Source: Bacteroidales bacterium (GTDB lineage Bacteria; Bacteroidota; Bacteroidia; Bacteroidales; UBA932). From it: a DNA stretch of 64,000 bases. The notes below the pieces were generated by a model, which saw nothing but the letters and a program-made list of their open reading frames with translations, was not told where the DNA came from and ran no database searches. Location: assembly GCA_017412645.1 (NCBI GenBank), contig JAFPWX010000016.1, positions 1-64,000 on the forward strand, in the 5' to 3' direction. The position numbers and the translations under genes were made by a program. Positions 11,357 to 20,115 of this stretch are shown here, one piece after another. Position 1 is the first letter of the stretch. Each line of letters starts with the position of its first letter.

Positions 11357-12169
11357 TTACTTTATTTCTTCCCAGGTGATCTTGAAGATCTCGGTAGGAG
11401 TCTTACCGTTGTCAACGGGGAAGGTTTTGGTCTCGGAGATGCAATAGCCGTTCTCGTCAACTGCGCAGGTGATGGAGCTGCCATTTTCCTTGTCATCATC
11501 CCAGACGCTGGTCTTAGGAAGGTATGCGGGACCGTGGCCAAAGAGACCGGTCTCATACATCCAGCGGGCTGGCGGATCTACAGCCTCGCTATAGATGGCG
11601 TGGAGGTCTCCCTTGTTAGGAGTATTGGCATAAGTGAAGGTGCGCAGACGGTTGTTTTCTTTAGCTTTTGTCCATGAAACCAGGCAGTTGTCGCGCCATG
11701 AGAGCTCTGAACGAAGTTCTCCTTCCTTGGTAATCTTGGTGTTACGGAGAGTCGCATCATACTCGAAAACAGCAGTTTCGTCCCATTCATCCTTAAGGGC
11801 TGTGCATACTCCCTTATCATTGAGAGTGAGTGTCATGATAACTTTGTTGTCAGACTTTTGCGAAACGGTAACTGTGGAGCCATCATAACTGAAAACCCAA
11901 TGTCTTTCAGGATGGTCTTCCTGCTTGCGGTCAACGTCAATTACTCGACCCTGATCGTCATAGGTGAAATACCAGGTATCCCACCATTCGGCAGTTTCAA
12001 CAGAAAGAGTAGTGGCTTCACTCCACCAGTTGTCCGTATATGCAAGTGTTGCAATGCGGAACTTGGGCCCTTCTGGTTCTTTTGAATCGTCATTCTTGTC
12101 TGCCGGCTTGGAGCAGGAGACTGTCATGGCAGCTGCTATTGCCATGAGCGCAAATAAAAACTTTTTCAT
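11357..12169 (-). CDS. Lipoprotein with YD-like strands (DUF4595-like)
   Basis: Signal peptide with lipobox (MKKFLFALMAIAAAMTVSC) then an acidic linker and repeated short beta segments such as FTYDDQGRVIDVD and FSYDGSTVTV, which resemble Bacteroidales DUF4595 lipoproteins. It has 270 aa. The predicted location is the outer membrane or periplasm. It follows the esterase gene by 22 nt and is the last gene before the terminator, so it may be part of the same locus. Function unknown. An ATG two codons upstream (12175) is equally possible. Confidence 0.7.
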   Translation of the reverse strand: MKKFLFALMAIAAAMTVSCSKPADKNDDSKEPEGPKFRIATLAYTDNWWSEATTLSVETAEWWDTWYFTYDDQGRVIDVDRKQEDHPERHWVFSYDGSTVTVSQKSDNKVIMTLTLNDKGVCTALKDEWDETAVFEYDATLRNTKITKEGELRSELSWRDNCLVSWTKAKENNRLRTFTYANTPNKGDLHAIYSEAVDPPARWMYETGLFGHGPAYLPKTSVWDDDKENGSSITCAVDENGYCISETKTFPVDNGKTPTEIFKITWEEIK

Positions 12170-12191
12170 AAACATTAGTGTTTAAAAATGG

Positions 12192-13685
12192 TTAGTATAG
12201 AAAAGTTGAAATGATTGATTTTATACTTCTGGTCCAATCGTCCACAATATCTTCACTGCTTTGAATAACCCTGTATTCAAATGTGGCTTCAGATGCCTTG
12301 CAGGAATTGTAAAGTGCGTTCATTCCGGCATGGTTCGCAGCATCTTCAGAACAGGCAAAAAACACTTTCTGACCTTTGGATACAGATGGATTTATGGAAA
12401 AACTACTGTCGATGAAGATTGTCCGTTCAAAATCTCCAGCCATTCTCAGGGCAGGAGATCCGTCTGCCCCAACTGTTACACAGATGAGTTTTGAAGCAGG
12501 ATAGGCTGCCTTTGCCTCCTCGGCCCATGCATTGAGTGTTTTTTGAGAAAGGTCGCATGGATACAACACGAAAGCTTTGTTGTAGTCGGATTTATCCATC
12601 GAGGCCATAAGCTTGCCAAGAGTTGCCTTGTCCAGGCCTGAGTGAGCAAGCAGCACAAGGCATCCGTCCCCGGACGAATAATGTTTTGAAACGAAGGCTT
12701 TATCAAATGACAGTGGCTGAATGTCAAGTTTTTCTGCCTTGTCTTTCCATGTTGTGTTCCCGTTCATGTAGTAGTCGAACATGGGGAGGACTTCCTGAAG
12801 GGCAGCTCTCCAGTAACTGCCCTCATGCCCGCCGTCTCCAACACGGTACTCATGCTCAATTCCGGCGTTTCTCATTTGCACATGGAGTGCGTCGCTGGCA
12901 ATGAGAAGCTGTTCCTCGTTGTCTCCGCAGGTGAAATACCAGTGAACCTTGCTCACTGCTTCTTTATGGTCCGTGGTAAACTGATAGAAGGGACAGTGCT
13001 CTTTGTAATAGTCTGTAATACGTGCTTGTCCCGTTAGTCCCCGGCCGCCAAATATTTTGCCCCACTGACCGTCCCAACCGCTTTGCTCCTCTGTCATGTA
13101 TTGCTGGTCTGTACGGAATGACATGGATAAGGGGGCGGAGGCGATAAACATTTCAGGATGTTTGAGAGCAAGCGCACAAGCACCGAATCCTCCCATGGAA
13201 TACCCCGTGACTGATCTGTGAGCCTTATCCGGAACGGTTCTATAGTTCTTGTCTATAAACGGGATGAGCTCCGTGACGAACATGTCCATATAAGGGTATC
13301 CGCCTCCATATCGGTTGCAATAATAGGTCTTGTAGCCGGAAGGAAATACGTAAATCATATCTCCGAGGCCCGATGCCTCAAGGGACTCAATCGTAGACTG
13401 GACACGTAGCCAACTGTCATTCCACGATTGGGGTTCGTCTCCAAGACCATGAAGCATATAGACAACCGGGTATTTTCTATCAGGCTCTGAAAGATACGAT
13501 TTAGGAAGAAGGATTGATATGGGAACCGGTATTGTCAACAGTTCTGTAGGAACCTCAATGTTATCGGTCATCCTAACGAAATCTCCCCCGGAGGGCGGGA
13601 CTGTCTTCTCTTCCTTCTGTGAACAACCACAGGAGGTAATAGCCAATAGTGATACAATGGCCAGTATTAATCTAAAGCGCATCAT
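12192..13685 (-). CDS. Esterase-family alpha/beta hydrolase lipoprotein with an extra C-terminal domain
   Basis: 497 aa from MMRFRLILAIVSLLAITSC, a lipoprotein signal. Residues about 40-310 are an esterase D/Fes-type alpha/beta hydrolase: VVYMLHGLGDEPQSW, the nucleophile motif GYSMGGFG, and a plausible His in GDGGHEGSYW. The last 150 residues (from LVLLAHSGLDKATLG) are a second alpha/beta-looking domain I do not recognise, with no nucleophile elbow that I can see. Start overlaps the preceding gene's stop by 14 nt, marking it as part of the operon. In this context an ester-linked sugar, acetyl group or ADP-ribosyl ester is a conceivable substrate; that is inference. Confidence 0.8.
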   Translation of the reverse strand: MMRFRLILAIVSLLAITSCGCSQKEEKTVPPSGGDFVRMTDNIEVPTELLTIPVPISILLPKSYLSEPDRKYPVVYMLHGLGDEPQSWNDSWLRVQSTIESLEASGLGDMIYVFPSGYKTYYCNRYGGGYPYMDMFVTELIPFIDKNYRTVPDKAHRSVTGYSMGGFGACALALKHPEMFIASAPLSMSFRTDQQYMTEEQSGWDGQWGKIFGGRGLTGQARITDYYKEHCPFYQFTTDHKEAVSKVHWYFTCGDNEEQLLIASDALHVQMRNAGIEHEYRVGDGGHEGSYWRAALQEVLPMFDYYMNGNTTWKDKAEKLDIQPLSFDKAFVSKHYSSGDGCLVLLAHSGLDKATLGKLMASMDKSDYNKAFVLYPCDLSQKTLNAWAEEAKAAYPASKLICVTVGADGSPALRMAGDFERTIFIDSSFSINPSVSKGQKVFFACSEDAANHAGMNALYNSCKASEATFEYRVIQSSEDIVDDWTRSIKSIISTFLY

Positions 13686-15177
13686 ACACAACCATTTCTT
13701 GGGCGTAAAGTTCATAATCGGGATGTGGATTATTGAGGCGGAGAGTAAGAGTATGTTCTCCACTTTCAAAACAATAGGCGGAGAAGATTTCATACTTGCG
13801 CTTGATATAATCAATCGGCATAGTAAAGTGTTCAAGCTCTACCCCGTCAAGGAGGGCCGTTACTGAGGCGACATAACTGTCGTCTGCGTGACCGGTCTTG
13901 CGTACGCTGCCTTCCACTACTATGCTGTTGCCTTTGAACTGCAGGTCAACGCTTATGGTAAAGGCCTTTTTGAGCACTCGTTTTTCAACCGGCGCGATTC
14001 CCTCGAAACTCTGCTCGTAGCGGACGGGCTCGGGTTTTTCCACATTGATATAGATGCAATCTATATTCTCCCCGCTGCAACCCAGCTGATTCAAGACAAG
14101 CTTGTAATTCTCCTCACATACTGCCTCCAGGCTCAGTGAAGTATAGGGGAACGGGATGTCCTTTATGCGCTCGGCGCCCTTCTTCCAGTATTCCGGGATT
14201 GCGTCGTAGCCGTACATCACGCCCAGAATACCCGCGGCTGATGCCGGATTGCAGTCCGAATCGTTTCCGCAACGGGTGCTTATATCCATCGTCTTCAGGA
14301 AATCTCCCTTTCCGTACAAAAGGCCGATAACCACGAACGCGCTGTTGATGGTGGCGTCGATATTGAAACCGTTCCAAACGCCTTCCGGACAGCCTACATC
14401 GTTGGCGTGGCGGTTGGTGACCTCAAACCAGCACTGTTTCCAGTCGCCCGGATACTTCTTCCAGTATTTGATTACATCTGCAATGGTACTGTGGAACTTG
14501 GTGCCTTCGGGGATAGTCTTAAGCGCTTCAGTGACGATGGTGGGGATATCGTCGCAGACGTATGCCAGGCAGTACATTGCGCCGATGAAAACACCGCCGT
14601 ACCAGCCGTCTCCGTAATTCATGATGTGGCCGATGCGGTCGCTAAGCTCCGACGCTTTGTTCACAGCGCCCGGGTAGAGCATGCCTATGAAATCAGCCTC
14701 TATCTGGAAATCGATGTCGTCTGCATGGGGGTTGTGCATCCAGTGGCCGCTTTCAGGAGCGCCACGGCCATTCAGGATGTTGTACCGGGCCGCTTGGTTG
14801 GCGTGCCAGAGTTTGTAGTCCGCATAGGCGAAAGCCTTGGCATATTCCTCCACCGGAGCATCCAGACCGAACTTGAGCATGGTCTCCATGAAAGTGAGGT
14901 CCATGTAGACGTCGTCGTACAGACCGGGATCCTCGATGTATGTGTCGTAGATGTAGTCGTCATACCAGGGGATTGGTATTTCATCCATCATAAGTCCGCC
15001 CTTGTATTTGAACTCGGTCGGTCCGCCGTAGGTGCAGCCTATGGTCTGGCCGTACCAGCCGCCCTTGATCTTGTCCATCAGGGTTGCTTTGTCAAGAGAT
15101 ACCGTCTGGCCGTAAGGGACTTTTGGTGAGCAGGCGGCCAGAAGCAGGATGACGGGTATTATTATGGCTTTTTTCAT
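13672..15177 (-). CDS. ADP-ribosylglycohydrolase-family lipoprotein (copy 1)
   Basis: 501 aa. Lipobox ending at Cys16 (VILLLAAC), then the ADP-ribosylglycohydrolase fold: KIKGGWYGQTIGCTYG, LYDDVYMDLTF with acidic metal ligands, NPHADDIDFQIEADFIG, NYGDGWYGGVFIGAM and the C-terminal metal motif RCGNDSDCNPASAAG. A beta-rich C-terminal domain of about 130 aa follows (from YEQSFEG). Expected to cleave N- or O-glycosidic bonds to ADP-ribose at the cell surface or in the periplasm. The start codon overlaps the stop of copy 2 (ATGA). It is closely related to copy 2 and likely arose by duplication. Confidence 0.85.
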   Translation of the reverse strand: MKKAIIIPVILLLAACSPKVPYGQTVSLDKATLMDKIKGGWYGQTIGCTYGGPTEFKYKGGLMMDEIPIPWYDDYIYDTYIEDPGLYDDVYMDLTFMETMLKFGLDAPVEEYAKAFAYADYKLWHANQAARYNILNGRGAPESGHWMHNPHADDIDFQIEADFIGMLYPGAVNKASELSDRIGHIMNYGDGWYGGVFIGAMYCLAYVCDDIPTIVTEALKTIPEGTKFHSTIADVIKYWKKYPGDWKQCWFEVTNRHANDVGCPEGVWNGFNIDATINSAFVVIGLLYGKGDFLKTMDISTRCGNDSDCNPASAAGILGVMYGYDAIPEYWKKGAERIKDIPFPYTSLSLEAVCEENYKLVLNQLGCSGENIDCIYINVEKPEPVRYEQSFEGIAPVEKRVLKKAFTISVDLQFKGNSIVVEGSVRKTGHADDSYVASVTALLDGVELEHFTMPIDYIKRKYEIFSAYCFESGEHTLTLRLNNPHPDYELYAQEMVVYDAL

Positions 15178-16787
15178 CAGTTGTGATAATAAACGTCGTC
15201 GATTGGTTTGCTGCCGTAGTACTGGATGGCGTTGATTCGAAGGAGGTAGGTGTCAGGTTTGGGGTTGCGCCAAACCATCTTGACGGTGTGGCGACCTTCA
15301 GGCAGGCCGTACTTCCAGGCGGGCTCCAGTTTGCGGGAAGTGCCCTTCATTGGGAGGACAGACACCTGATCCAGCTGACCGTCTATCCATACCTCTATCT
15401 CCGCGACATAATCGTCGTTTTCTTCTGCCAGGGCAAAGACCTCGGAGCCGACGTGCTTCTTGGAAACGCGGTTGGCGTAGTCGGCGGTAATGCCCCTCAG
15501 GCATACCAGATTTCCCCAGATCACAAAACCGTTGCCGGAGAAGTCAAACTCGTAATCCTTTGACATCCAAGCATCTTTCTGATCTCTGTAAATGGGGAAG
15601 GTGTTCACGAAATTCTGCTCCAGAGGGAGAACTTCCACGGGCTTTTGAGGGATAAGCACTTCGGCCTCGCGTACTTCTCCGCCGTTCTTCTCAATAAGTT
15701 GCAAGGCCTGGTTAAAACTGTACCGGGATCCCTTGGCAAGAGACACGTCAGTGCCTTCGAAGTCAAGATTCCAGATTTCCATTACGGGGTCTTTCCAGAA
15801 GGCGGGCATGTTCTCCAATCCAAGCACAACGCCCAGGACTCCGCCTACGGTTGCCGGGTTGCAGTCAGAATCCTGACCGCAGCGGGTGGCAATCTCTAAG
15901 GATTTTCCAAAATCCCCTTCTCCGTAAAGAAGGCCCATTGCAACGTATGCGGAATTGATTTTCGCATCGATGTTAAAGCTCAGGAATACGCCTTTGGGGC
16001 AGCCTGTGTCGCAATCCCATTTCTTGAGAATCTCGAACCAGGCGGTTTTCCAGTCATTGGGGTACTTCTTGTGCAGGATGCGGACATCGTTGATGCACTG
16101 CCAGAAGGTACTTTCCTGAGGTATGCCTTCAAGGGCCATGTCAACTATCCTGGAGGGGTTGCTTTCAATGAATGCGGCACTATACAGACCCGCCACGAAG
16201 GCTCCTCCATAAAAACCGTCGCCGCTGTTCATGATGTGCCCCACGCGGTCCGCGATGTCAAGTGCCTGGGGAATCATTCCTGGGGCCATAAGTCCTACGA
16301 AATCGGCTTCGATCTGGAAGTCCAGGTCGTCGGCGTGAGGATTGTTGAGCCAGTTGCCGGACTCCGGGGGCATGATGCCCTGTCGGACGTTGTACCGGCC
16401 TGCCTGGTTGGCGTGGGCAAGATGGTAGGGCGCATACGCAAAACGCATTGCAAGGTCTTTTGACGATGCGTCAAGACCCAGTTGCTCAAAGGCTTCCGCG
16501 AAGGTGAGATCGTTGTAAACATCGTCAAACAGCCCGGGCTTGCGGTCCCACCAGTGCTTTACGTAGCCTTCTCCCCAGGAGATGGGCATGTTGTCCGGTA
16601 TCAGCGTGCCGGTGAACTTGAACTCCGTGGGAGCGCCGTAAACCACGCCTATGGTCTGGCCGGCCCAGCCGCCCATGATTTTGTCCATGAGCTTGTCCCT
16701 GGATATGGTCACGGTCTCCGGAGCCTTGGGCCCGGAGCATGCTGCGGCAACAAAGCCTGCCAGAAGTATGAGCTTACTTAGCTTCAT
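15177..16787 (-). CDS. ADP-ribosylglycohydrolase-family lipoprotein (copy 2)
   Basis: 536 aa. Lipobox Cys17 (GFVAAAC); KIMGGWAGQTIGVVYGAPTEF, LFDDVYNDLTFAEAFEQLG, NPHADDLDFQIEADFVG, NSGDGFYGGAFVAG and RCGQDSDCNPATVGG repeat the motif order of copy 1. The C-terminal beta-sandwich-like domain ends in a carbohydrate-binding-like strand series (GRHTVKMVWRNPKPDTYLLRI). The two copies keep the same metal-ligand positions, so both are probably active. Starts 14 nt inside the end of copy 3. Confidence 0.85.
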   Translation of the reverse strand: MKLSKLILLAGFVAAACSGPKAPETVTISRDKLMDKIMGGWAGQTIGVVYGAPTEFKFTGTLIPDNMPISWGEGYVKHWWDRKPGLFDDVYNDLTFAEAFEQLGLDASSKDLAMRFAYAPYHLAHANQAGRYNVRQGIMPPESGNWLNNPHADDLDFQIEADFVGLMAPGMIPQALDIADRVGHIMNSGDGFYGGAFVAGLYSAAFIESNPSRIVDMALEGIPQESTFWQCINDVRILHKKYPNDWKTAWFEILKKWDCDTGCPKGVFLSFNIDAKINSAYVAMGLLYGEGDFGKSLEIATRCGQDSDCNPATVGGVLGVVLGLENMPAFWKDPVMEIWNLDFEGTDVSLAKGSRYSFNQALQLIEKNGGEVREAEVLIPQKPVEVLPLEQNFVNTFPIYRDQKDAWMSKDYEFDFSGNGFVIWGNLVCLRGITADYANRVSKKHVGSEVFALAEENDDYVAEIEVWIDGQLDQVSVLPMKGTSRKLEPAWKYGLPEGRHTVKMVWRNPKPDTYLLRINAIQYYGSKPIDDVYYHN

Positions 16788-18543
16788 AAACCTGAAGTTC
16801 TGTTATTGAGATAAAGGCCGATACGGCTTTAGTATACTTATGCCAGTGGATAAGTACGGCATCGTCGCCGATTACCCGGATTGCGGTTGTGGTGACCTTG
16901 GGGAAGGTGAAAACAAACTCGCCGTTGTGCGGCTGGAAGAAGACCTCGTCGCAGTAGGGCCAGTCTGGGGTTACCTTGGCTTCCAGCTGCTGCCACTGGC
17001 CGTTCTGGTCCAGGTACTCGGCGTGCAGGTTGCTGTACCAGCCGCCGAATTCCTCCAACGGTCCATAGTGGAAGGAAATCATGTCCGTGGTGATGGGCTC
17101 ATCCCAGCGATAGCCAAAATAGTCACGCTTGGGGGCGTTTGACTTGCTGCCAAGGGAGTAGAATGCGGCTCCCGGACCACCAACTACTCCGTCGTTGATA
17201 ACGTCTACGGTGTAGGCCCTGTAAGTCACGGGAATGGTAAGCCAGCAGGAATCCAGGGTAGCGCGGTCGGTCTCGCGGGTAAGAGCCAGGATTTCAGCGG
17301 CTTCCGGCGCCAGGTTGCGACCGCGGTCCTTTGGAAGTTCAAAGTTTGCTGCAGGTTCAACCGCCGCCTTGAAGCGGGCTTTGGGATTGATGGTGTATAC
17401 CTTCTCGCCGTTCTCTTCGCGTACGGAACCACCGCGGGCAAGGATATTCTTCTCTGCAAGAACCACTGTACGCTCGATGATATCCTCAATTGAGGCGTCC
17501 GGCATATCGTAGCGGGTCACGTTAATGTACCTGTCGTTGAAAGGCTTGGTCCAATGGGGGAATTCCGCCGGCATGGCGCGGTCCAGGGGAACGCTGCCTA
17601 CGCCGTTGATGACACCGAGGAGACCGCAGATTGTGGCAGTCTGGTTGTCGCAGTCGAAGCCCAGTGCACAGCCGATGAGGAGGGTCTTTTCAATGTCTCC
17701 GTCTCCGTACAGCAGGGCCAGGATGCCCAGAGCGCCGTTGAGGTCGGCGTTCCAAATGCTCTTGGTTATGTCCGGTTCGTTCACGTACAGTTCGTCGGCA
17801 ATCACCTTTCGGGAGGCCTTCCAGTCGTCCGGGTTCTTCTGCCAGAGGTCAAGGCATTCGTCAATTATGTGACGGAAGCGGTCTTTCTTTGGCAGATAAT
17901 TCTTCGCGTGCTTAATCAGGGTGGGGATGTCGCTCTCAAAGAAAGCCTCCGAATACATCGCACCGTAAACCACTGTAGGAGAGGCTGCCCAGTCATCGGA
18001 AGTGATGCGTGCGGCCCAGTCGGAGATGCCTGCAGCATAGGCCGGCATGCCGGGGGCGGTATAGGCCCAAATCTCGTTGATGAGTTGCGGGTCGATCTGG
18101 AACCAGTGTGGGTTGTACTCCTTCTTGCCTGTGTAGGGGGGAGTAAAGCCATAGTGCATAAGGCCGAGAGCAGCACGGTTTGCAAGCCACACCCTGTCAC
18201 GGATATGGTACATCCAGCCTTCCTTGACCTGTGCATAAGTGGGATCCACGCCGTACTTTTCCATCATCATAAGATAGAGATACTCCACATCGGTGTCGTC
18301 ATCGGAGAAAGCTCCGTCCACCGCGGTCATCTTGCGTATGGCCTTGTTGAACACGAAGGGGCCTTCACCTGGCTCTTCCACGAACTTGTTCTCGTATTCA
18401 AGTCCGTAGATGTTGCCCACCATCTGTCCTATCCATGCCCCGGCAATCTTATCCCTGAGCTGGGTACGGGTAATCTCGAGTGGCTTCTGGGAGCAGGATA
18501 CAGTCAGAAGAAGTATGGCCGTTATGAGGGAGAGTTTTTTCAT
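16774..18543 (-). CDS. ADP-ribosylglycohydrolase-family lipoprotein (copy 3, divergent)
   Basis: 589 aa from ATG 18543; a TTG three codons upstream would run into the susD stop and is not needed. Lipobox Cys17. Motifs are KIAGAWIGQMVGNIYG, FSDDDTDVEYLYL (DDDTD at residues 81-85) and GCALGFDCDNQTATICG. It is much less similar to copies 1 and 2 than they are to each other, so it may act on a different bond or substrate. The C-terminal 170 residues form a beta-rich domain with aromatic residues (GGWYSNLHAEYLDQNGQW), possibly glycan-binding. Confidence 0.83.
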   Translation of the reverse strand: MKKLSLITAILLLTVSCSQKPLEITRTQLRDKIAGAWIGQMVGNIYGLEYENKFVEEPGEGPFVFNKAIRKMTAVDGAFSDDDTDVEYLYLMMMEKYGVDPTYAQVKEGWMYHIRDRVWLANRAALGLMHYGFTPPYTGKKEYNPHWFQIDPQLINEIWAYTAPGMPAYAAGISDWAARITSDDWAASPTVVYGAMYSEAFFESDIPTLIKHAKNYLPKKDRFRHIIDECLDLWQKNPDDWKASRKVIADELYVNEPDITKSIWNADLNGALGILALLYGDGDIEKTLLIGCALGFDCDNQTATICGLLGVINGVGSVPLDRAMPAEFPHWTKPFNDRYINVTRYDMPDASIEDIIERTVVLAEKNILARGGSVREENGEKVYTINPKARFKAAVEPAANFELPKDRGRNLAPEAAEILALTRETDRATLDSCWLTIPVTYRAYTVDVINDGVVGGPGAAFYSLGSKSNAPKRDYFGYRWDEPITTDMISFHYGPLEEFGGWYSNLHAEYLDQNGQWQQLEAKVTPDWPYCDEVFFQPHNGEFVFTFPKVTTTAIRVIGDDAVLIHWHKYTKAVSAFISITELQVYEAK

Positions 18544-18548
18544 GATAA

Positions 18549-20111
18549 TCAATAGCCGGGGTTCTGGGGTTTAAGATTTGGATTGTTTGCCATCTTCGCA
18601 GAAGGGAGAGGAAGAAGCTTCATATACTCCTGCCCTGCCGGTTTACCCCACCAGGGGTCAAGATATTTGCCAAAACGGATGAGATCCTGGCGAGCCCAGC
18701 CTTCAAGCGCCAGCTCGTGACAGCGCTCTAAATACAGGTTGTCAAGCGTAAGGTCTCCGGCAGACATTGGTGCCAGTCCGGCACGTGTGCGCAGCTGTTT
18801 GAATTCCGGTACGGCTGCAGCCACATCGGCTTTGTTCTGTCGAACCAATGCCTCCACGTACATAAGAATGACGTCGGCATAACGGAATACGTGGAAGTCA
18901 TTCTCCATGCTGGTCTGGTCGCTTTCCAGGAGCCCGTCGGTCTGGTATTCCCATTTCCCGAGGCGTGCGCCCTGTACTGAAGTGCGCCTCCCGCTTCCGT
19001 AGGTGTACCCGGCCATGGTCTCATCTATGATGTAGTCGAATTCATCGGTAATCACCTCGGTCTTTGGGTCTTTGACAACAACATGCAGCGGCTGACCGGA
19101 TTTGTCGTACTGCTGTCCGTAAAGCCAGGTAGACGGCTTGCGGGTGTCTGCGGGATCGTATGATGCCAGAAAGTCAGGCTGACCTATAAACCCATCCCAA
19201 GGTGATTTGTTGATTCCATAAGTCGGGGCAAGATAACCGTCCAGGGTGAGCACGAAAAGAACGAAAGAGTTATGGTCGCTCTCTGTGTAAACCGTGCTGT
19301 AGGGGATGGAGAAGATGGCTTCAGGCGAACCTTCGTTGTGCACGCTGAAGTTATCCTTGTAATTACCGCATAGGGAATATTTGGAGGAATCCATTACCAA
19401 CTTGCATGCAGCTTCGGCTTCGGCCCATTTTTCGGTTCCTGTCCATTCTTTAGCGTTGAGGTAGAGTTTGGCAAGAAGGGTGTTGGCCATGCCCTGGGTG
19501 ACTCTGCCGTAGTACATTTGTGAGTTGTCATCACTCAGCGCATTGCGATATGTCAGGATTTCCTGTTCGATAAAAGCGAAAACCTCGGCGCGCGACTTCA
19601 TCTTGGGGTACCCCTTGTCTTCCTTGGAGATGGTGAAGGGGACATCTCCCCAGCAGTCTATGGCCAGGAAATAGTAGAAGGCCCTGATCAGATGCATCTC
19701 GGCAAGCACTTTGTCCTTACCGTCAAAGTCCGATCCGCGGTGTTCGATTTCATAAAGGATGTCGTTGCAGGCGGCGATTCCGTTGAAACAGTACTCCCAG
19801 GAGCGCTCGATAAGCTCGTTGTTTTCAAGGATTCTGTGGGTCTGCAATTGTTTGTAGCGATCCTGTGCCCATTCGCCTACCGAATTCTGGGTTACGACCA
19901 CCTCGTTGCTCAATTGCAGGTTCATCGTCCAGATACTTTGCTCTCCGCCCCAGGCTTGAAGCGTAGTATAGGCTCGTGCAGAGTATATGGAGAGGAGGTT
20001 TTCATTGGAGAAGAAAACGTCCTTGCTTATGGATGAATACGTAATTTCATCAAGATTGGTGCAGGAGAGAGTAAGGCCAGCAGCCAGTATGAATATGCCT
20101 AATCTTTTCAT
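18549..20111 (-). CDS. susD: SusD/RagB-family outer-membrane nutrient-binding lipoprotein
   Basis: 520 aa; lipobox LAAGLTLSC at residue 17, then TPR-like helices of the SusD family (SKDVFFSNENLLSIYSARAY; EMHLIRAFYYFLAIDCWGDVPF) and the C-terminal LYLERCHELALEGWARQDLIRFGKY block. It is the lid of the SusC channel and binds the substrate outside the cell. It lies 4 nt after susC. Family function is established; the actual ligand is inferred from neighbours. Confidence 0.95.
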   Translation of the reverse strand: MKRLGIFILAAGLTLSCTNLDEITYSSISKDVFFSNENLLSIYSARAYTTLQAWGGEQSIWTMNLQLSNEVVVTQNSVGEWAQDRYKQLQTHRILENNELIERSWEYCFNGIAACNDILYEIEHRGSDFDGKDKVLAEMHLIRAFYYFLAIDCWGDVPFTISKEDKGYPKMKSRAEVFAFIEQEILTYRNALSDDNSQMYYGRVTQGMANTLLAKLYLNAKEWTGTEKWAEAEAACKLVMDSSKYSLCGNYKDNFSVHNEGSPEAIFSIPYSTVYTESDHNSFVLFVLTLDGYLAPTYGINKSPWDGFIGQPDFLASYDPADTRKPSTWLYGQQYDKSGQPLHVVVKDPKTEVITDEFDYIIDETMAGYTYGSGRRTSVQGARLGKWEYQTDGLLESDQTSMENDFHVFRYADVILMYVEALVRQNKADVAAAVPEFKQLRTRAGLAPMSAGDLTLDNLYLERCHELALEGWARQDLIRFGKYLDPWWGKPAGQEYMKLLPLPSAKMANNPNLKPQNPGY

Positions 20112-20115
20112 AATC

